This document shows, in pieces, positions 60,562-64,000 of a stretch of 64,000 bases of DNA. Location: positions 784,672 to 848,671 of the forward strand of contig CP030759.1 in NCBI GenBank assembly GCA_003290465.1, written 5' to 3'. Position numbers and translations under genes: made by a program. Every line of letters begins with the position of its first letter. Positions within the stretch are counted from its first letter, which is position 1. The notes below the pieces were generated by a model. It did no database searches. It saw only the letters and a list, made by a program, of their open reading frames with translations, and was not told the origin of the DNA. This stretch comes from Candidatus Sumerlaea chitinivorans (GTDB taxonomy: Bacteria > Sumerlaeota > Sumerlaeia > Sumerlaeales > Sumerlaeaceae).

Positions 60562-62235
60562 ATGAATTGGTTCGGTGATCTTTTTTTTGTGCAATCCGCG
60601 GCTCAAGCAGTCGTTGTGCTGCTGCTTGTTTCGGCCGTGGGGCTGGCCTTCGGAAGTGTGCGTGTGTTTGGAGTCAGCCTCGGCATTGGGGGAGTTCTTT
60701 TCGCAGGATTGTTGTTCGGCCACCTAAAAATCTCTTTGGATGAACACGTACTCGAATTTGCGCGAGAATTTGGGCTGATTCTTTTCGTCTACACGATTGG
60801 GATGCAGGTTGGGCCAGGCTTCTTCAGTTCTCTTCGACGGGAGGGGTTGCCGTTAAATCTTCTTGCGGGTTCAGTGGTGCTTGGGGGCGTCCTTTTGGCA
60901 TATCTGATTTATAGGTTTGGGAACGTGCCGGTTCCGGTCGTTGCCGGGCTTTTTGCAGGGGCCACGACGAATACGCCCGCTTTGGCTGCGGCTCAGCAGG
61001 CTTTAAAAGATGTCCCGAATCTTGATCCAGTGGTTCGTACTCAACCCGGCCTCGCCTACGCCATCGCCTATCCTTTCGGCATCATGGGAATCATCATAAC
61101 GATGCTCCTAATCCGATATGTTTTTCGGATCAATCCGCAGGAGGAGGCGGCCCGTTTCTTGAGTCTGCAGCGTGCTGCGATCCCCAAGCCCGCCACCATG
61201 AATATCGAGGTCCAAAACCCCAATCTCGAAGGGCTCCCGTTAGAGAAAGTACCTGTGATTTCTGACGGAGGCGTTGTCGTATCCCGCATTCTGCACGACA
61301 ATAGGGTTGAGGTTGCCCAGCCTGACACGATCTTGCATGTCGGGGATATCTTGCTTGCGGTAGGCCCTAAAGAGAAACTTGAAGAAGTGCGGCTTATTGT
61401 CGGACGGGAAAGCGCAGTAGACGTCAAAAGCGTTCCAAGTCGAATCACCACTCGCCGAATTGTGGTTACGCGCAAATCGGCTGTGGGAAAGACCTTGGAT
61501 GAGCTTGAAACTCCAAGGCTCTACGATGTGAACCTCACGCGAGTCAGCCGCGCGGAGATTGAATTCACTCCAACCCCCGATTTTCGCCTTCAGTTTGGTG
61601 ATACTGTGCTTGCGGTTGGCGAAGAGCATGCAATTCAGAAGGTTGCGGACGAACTTGGAAATTCGCCAAAGCAACTCAACCACCCTCAGATGATCCCTAT
61701 TTTGTTGGGAATTGTGCTTGGTGTAATTGTGGGGAGCTGTCCTATTTTTCTTCCCGGATTGCCGGCTCCTGTCAGGCTTGGTTTAGCGGGTGGCCCCTTG
61801 CTGATTGCTATCTTGCTGAGTCGCTTAGGACGTCTTGGGCCACTCGTGTGGTACATGCCGATTAGTGCGAATTTCATGCTGCGTGAGCTGGGAATCGTTT
61901 TGTTCCTTTCCTGCGTGGGACTTCGTGCAGGAGACCAGTTTGTTGCAACTCTGACCCAAGGTGATGGGTTTCGCTGGCTTCTTTACGGCGCCATGATCAC
62001 TCTCATTCCAATCCTCACCGTGGCTTTCATTGCCCGGTATTTCATGAAGCTGAACTATGCCTCGCTGTGCGGATTATTAGCGGGGTCGATGACTGATCCG
62101 CCTGCATTAGCTTTCGCTGGTGCAACCACGGGCTCCGAGGCTCCTTACATTTCCTACGCCACCGTGTACCCTCTTGTCATGTTGATGCGCGTGCTGGGGG
62201 CGCAAGCGCTTGTTTTAATGCTAATGCGCTTGTAG
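60562..62235 (+). CDS. AspT/YidE-family transporter with two TrkA-C domains
   Basis: The 557-residue membrane protein has two blocks of five to six helices separated by a cytosolic region. The first block contains GLILFVYTIGMQVGPGFFSS and AGATTNTPALAAAQQ. The middle, residues about 200-375, has two TrkA_C/RCK_C modules, for example VSRILHDNRVEVAQPDTILH and DFRLQFGDTVLAVGEE. The second block repeats the pattern with LFLSCVGLRAGDQFV and GLLAGSMTDPPALAFA. This is the aspartate:alanine exchanger superfamily, so an anion or amino-acid exchange role is likely. The substrate is unknown. ATG 60562 has a GGGGAGG site before it. Confidence 0.85.
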   Translation: MNWFGDLFFVQSAAQAVVVLLLVSAVGLAFGSVRVFGVSLGIGGVLFAGLLFGHLKISLDEHVLEFAREFGLILFVYTIGMQVGPGFFSSLRREGLPLNLLAGSVVLGGVLLAYLIYRFGNVPVPVVAGLFAGATTNTPALAAAQQALKDVPNLDPVVRTQPGLAYAIAYPFGIMGIIITMLLIRYVFRINPQEEAARFLSLQRAAIPKPATMNIEVQNPNLEGLPLEKVPVISDGGVVVSRILHDNRVEVAQPDTILHVGDILLAVGPKEKLEEVRLIVGRESAVDVKSVPSRITTRRIVVTRKSAVGKTLDELETPRLYDVNLTRVSRAEIEFTPTPDFRLQFGDTVLAVGEEHAIQKVADELGNSPKQLNHPQMIPILLGIVLGVIVGSCPIFLPGLPAPVRLGLAGGPLLIAILLSRLGRLGPLVWYMPISANFMLRELGIVLFLSCVGLRAGDQFVATLTQGDGFRWLLYGAMITLIPILTVAFIARYFMKLNYASLCGLLAGSMTDPPALAFAGATTGSEAPYISYATVYPLVMLMRVLGAQALVLMLMRL

Positions 62236-62261
62236 GGGGATGGCGGGAGTCTGGTACCCCA

Positions 62262-62393
62262 ATGGCGCTGCTCGAAGAGGGCCTCGTAATTCCAATGCAT
62301 GAAATAGGAGGAGAAACGTTGACGCAGGGGGATTTTATGCCTTATGCTAATCCGCGAAAGGTATCGCCTGCACCGAGTAGTTGGGGAAAATAA
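62262..62393 (+). CDS. Possible small protein, 43 residues
   Basis: A frame from ATG 62262 to TAA 62391 encodes 43 residues, starting ALLEEGLVIPMHEIGGETL. An inner TTG at 62319 has AGGAGGAG five bases upstream, the best ribosome-binding site in the interval, and would give a 24-residue peptide. The tail is proline- and basic-rich (YANPRKVSPAPSSWGK). No homology is recognised. It could be a real small gene ahead of the J-domain gene, or chance. Confidence 0.3.
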   Translation: MALLEEGLVIPMHEIGGETLTQGDFMPYANPRKVSPAPSSWGK

Positions 62394-62450
62394 GCAAGCA
62401 ACTGAGGGGCTACATCTTTGCGCCACAAGCTTTGAAGCAAGAGGACGAAG

Positions 62451-63185
62451 TTGGGCAAGACGTACTACGAAATTCTTGGCGTATCGCGATCCGCTGGTGA
62501 ACGTGAGATCAAGGCTGCCTATCACCGGCTTGCGCGTTCTTTGCACCCCGACAAAGCTGCGACACCGGAAGAGCGCAAGCGGATGGAGGACGAGTTTGCC
62601 CTTATCTCACAAGCCTACAATGTTCTCAAAGACAAAGAGAAACGGGCACAGTATGACAAGACCTTGGAAGTGCAGCAGCAAACGGCGGGGGGAAGCGCAC
62701 AGAAGCCAAGCGGCGCGGACTCAAGCGGTGTCCGGGGTCCTGTGGGTGCAGCGGCTGCAATAGAAAGAAATCGTGCTGCCGTGGCCCGGCGGGCATACTT
62801 GCGTGGGCTCCAAGCATTTGCTACAGGCGATTACGAGCGTGCGGCTGAGTTTTTTGAAGTCGCGATCAAAAACAAGGACGATGAACCTAACTATTACGCG
62901 AAGTTAGCGCAGACGTTGCTGCGCGCCCAGCGAAGTTTTTCTCGGGCGACGGAAGCAATTCAGCGCGCCATTGAGCTGGACCCTTACAACACAGATTATC
63001 GCCTTATCCTCGCCGAACTATATGAGCAAACCGGTATTAAATCCTTGGCACAGAAAACCTACGAAGAAATCCTCAAGTGGGACCCAACTAATCAGCGGGC
63101 CTTAGCCGCGCTTGCGTCAACACGGCCGCTGACTTTTTCGGAGAAGCTGAAGCGGGCAATTAAAAGTTTCTTGGGCCGGAGCTGA
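62451..63185 (+). CDS. J-domain protein with C-terminal TPR region
   Basis: The 244-residue protein has an N-terminal J domain ([23 protein letters not shown] at 32-34) that stimulates Hsp70 ATPase. From about residue 110 a TPR region follows: [20 protein letters not shown] and [20 protein letters not shown], then [14 protein letters not shown]. It lacks the Gly/Phe and zinc regions of a full DnaJ. The start is TTG 62451 with GAGGA five bases before. dnaK starts eight bases downstream, so the two are co-expressed and likely partners; the TPR may deliver particular clients. Confidence 0.9.
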   Translation: MGKTYYEILGVSRSAGEREIKAAYHRLARSLHPDKAATPEERKRMEDEFALISQAYNVLKDKEKRAQYDKTLEVQQQTAGGSAQKPSGADSSGVRGPVGAAAAIERNRAAVARRAYLRGLQAFATGDYERAAEFFEVAIKNKDDEPNYYAKLAQTLLRAQRSFSRATEAIQRAIELDPYNTDYRLILAELYEQTGIKSLAQKTYEEILKWDPTNQRALAALASTRPLTFSEKLKRAIKSFLGRS

Positions 63186-63193
63186 CCACAGAT

Positions 63194-64000
63194 ATGGAGC
63201 GCGTCATCGGCATTGATCTCGGCACCACCAACTCGGTCGTTGCTTATTTTGAGCAGGGCAGACCCGTCGTCATTCAAAATGCAACGGGGGGTAAGATCAC
63301 TCCCTCGGTGGTTTGGTACAAGTCGCCGGGTGAAATTGTGGTTGGAGAGCTGGCGAAGCGACAAGCACTTACGAATCCCAAGCAGACCATCCGCTCCGTG
63401 AAGCGTTTCATGGGAGCTCGATTCTCCGAGCTTGGAGAAAAGCGCCGTGGAATTACCTATGATCTGGTAGAAGGTCCCGACGATTCCGTTCTAATCGATG
63501 TGGGCTGGTGTCGGGTTACCCCCGAGGAAGTTAGTGCTGAGATCTTAAAACATCTCAAGAGGACGGCCGAAGAGTTTTTTGGCGAGCCGGTGGACAAAGC
63601 CGTTATTACCGTGCCCGCCTACTTCAATGATAACCAACGGGCGGCAACAAAACGCGCCGGCGAACTTGCTGGCCTTGATGTTCTTCGCATCATTAATGAG
63701 CCGACCGCTGCTGCGCTGGCCTACGGTGTGGACCGCTCCTCCGAGCAGAAAATTGCAGTGTTTGATTTCGGGGGCGGAACCTTTGATGTTACTATCCTCG
63801 AAATTGATAAAGACGTTTTTGAGGTAAAGTCTACCCGAGGCGACACGTTTCTTGGTGGCGACAACATCGATGACCTGATTGTGGAAGCCCTTATTTCGCG
63901 GTTTCGTGCCGAGACAGGGGTTGACTTGAGTTTGGACATCGCAGCTCTTCAGCGGCTTCGGGAAGCAGCCGAACGAGTGAAATGCGAATTATCTGGGACA
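63194..64000 (+). CDS. dnaK: Chaperone DnaK, N-terminal part (runs off window)
   Basis: DnaK is the Hsp70 ATPase that folds and protects proteins. The first 269 residues are visible, beginning [20 protein letters not shown]. The phosphate loops [20 protein letters not shown] and [14 protein letters not shown] are present, as is [20 protein letters not shown]. The N-terminal ATPase domain is normal up to the window end, and the substrate domain is cut off. It follows the J-domain gene by eight bases. No grpE, hrcA or CIRCE is visible. Confidence 0.96.
   Translation, partial: MERVIGIDLGTTNSVVAYFEQGRPVVIQNATGGKITPSVVWYKSPGEIVVGELAKRQALTNPKQTIRSVKRFMGARFSELGEKRRGITYDLVEGPDDSVLIDVGWCRVTPEEVSAEILKHLKRTAEEFFGEPVDKAVITVPAYFNDNQRAATKRAGELAGLDVLRIINEPTAAALAYGVDRSSEQKIAVFDFGGGTFDVTILEIDKDVFEVKSTRGDTFLGGDNIDDLIVEALISRFRAETGVDLSLDIAALQRLREAAERVKCELSGT

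Noticed and set aside
62236-62450. Search for CIRCE or heat-shock promoter before the J-domain gene and dnaK
   Set aside because: No matching element could be read.
1-64000. Scan for CRISPR arrays, insertion sequences, integrases and phage genes
   Set aside because: No regularly spaced repeats, terminal inverted repeats or transposase-like proteins were seen.

Overview
The window looks like an ordinary chromosomal stretch of a Gram-negative-type (diderm) bacterium from a poorly cultured lineage. By eye it is slightly GC-rich. Genes are dense and lie on both strands in short operons. There is no phage, insertion sequence or CRISPR array. Secreted and envelope proteins point to two membranes: O-antigen ligase, two PMT-type glycosyltransferases, an LpxL/HtrB-like acyltransferase and a LolA-like protein. 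The GspG-like pseudopilin, the cohesin-like secreted protein and the large secreted GH20 hexosaminidase together recall Candidatus Sumerlaeota (BRC1), for example the chitin-degrading Sumerlaea type. That placement is inference from family resemblance; no search was run.

Layout. 1-3.5 kb (minus): a truncated GT2, a PMT-like glycosyltransferase and prmA. 3.6-5.7 kb (plus): accB-accC, closed by a terminator shared with convergent fusA. 5.8-10.1 kb (minus): fusA and a murJ with an extra periplasmic domain. 10.2-15.2 kb (plus): a lipoyl-bearing E2-like protein, lipB, lipA and a second PMT-like transferase. 15.3-19.0 kb (minus): nusB, an amidase, a TPR protein and a GntR-type regulator facing add (adenosine deaminase). 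20.6-28.9 kb: an FtsX-like permease, two pseudopilin genes, tRNA-Ile, a LolA-like protein, a cohesin-like secreted protein, two methyltransferases and an acyltransferase gene interrupted by an in-frame stop. 29.2-41.9 kb (plus): an XPB-type helicase with a large partner, tilS, smpB, O-antigen ligase, a deoxyhypusine-synthase homologue, recO, an unknown helical protein and an SMP-30 protein. 42-46.8 kb (minus): glycoside hydrolase, LeuB/Icd-type dehydrogenase, sucC. 47-51.2 kb (plus): GT4, an unknown protein, recN, tRNA-Gly. 51.4-52.3 kb (minus): two hsp20 genes with a good sigma-54-like promoter. 52.5-64 kb: GT2, GH20, an HD phosphohydrolase, two small secreted proteins, thiD, tRNA-Leu, an AspT/YidE-like transporter, a J-domain/TPR protein and the start of dnaK.

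Genes that plausibly work together: E2-like protein with LipB and LipA (octanoyl transfer, then sulphur insertion on the lipoyl domain); AccB with AccC; XPB with its helicase-associated partner; J-TPR protein with DnaK; the two small heat-shock proteins; and the GntR regulator with add. The most unusual observations are the MurJ with a PrcB-like insert, the E2-like protein lacking the catalytic histidine, the in-frame TAA in the acyltransferase gene, the sigma-54-type promoter before hsp20, and the bacterial deoxyhypusine-synthase homologue. I found no clear novel multi-gene defence or biosynthetic system.
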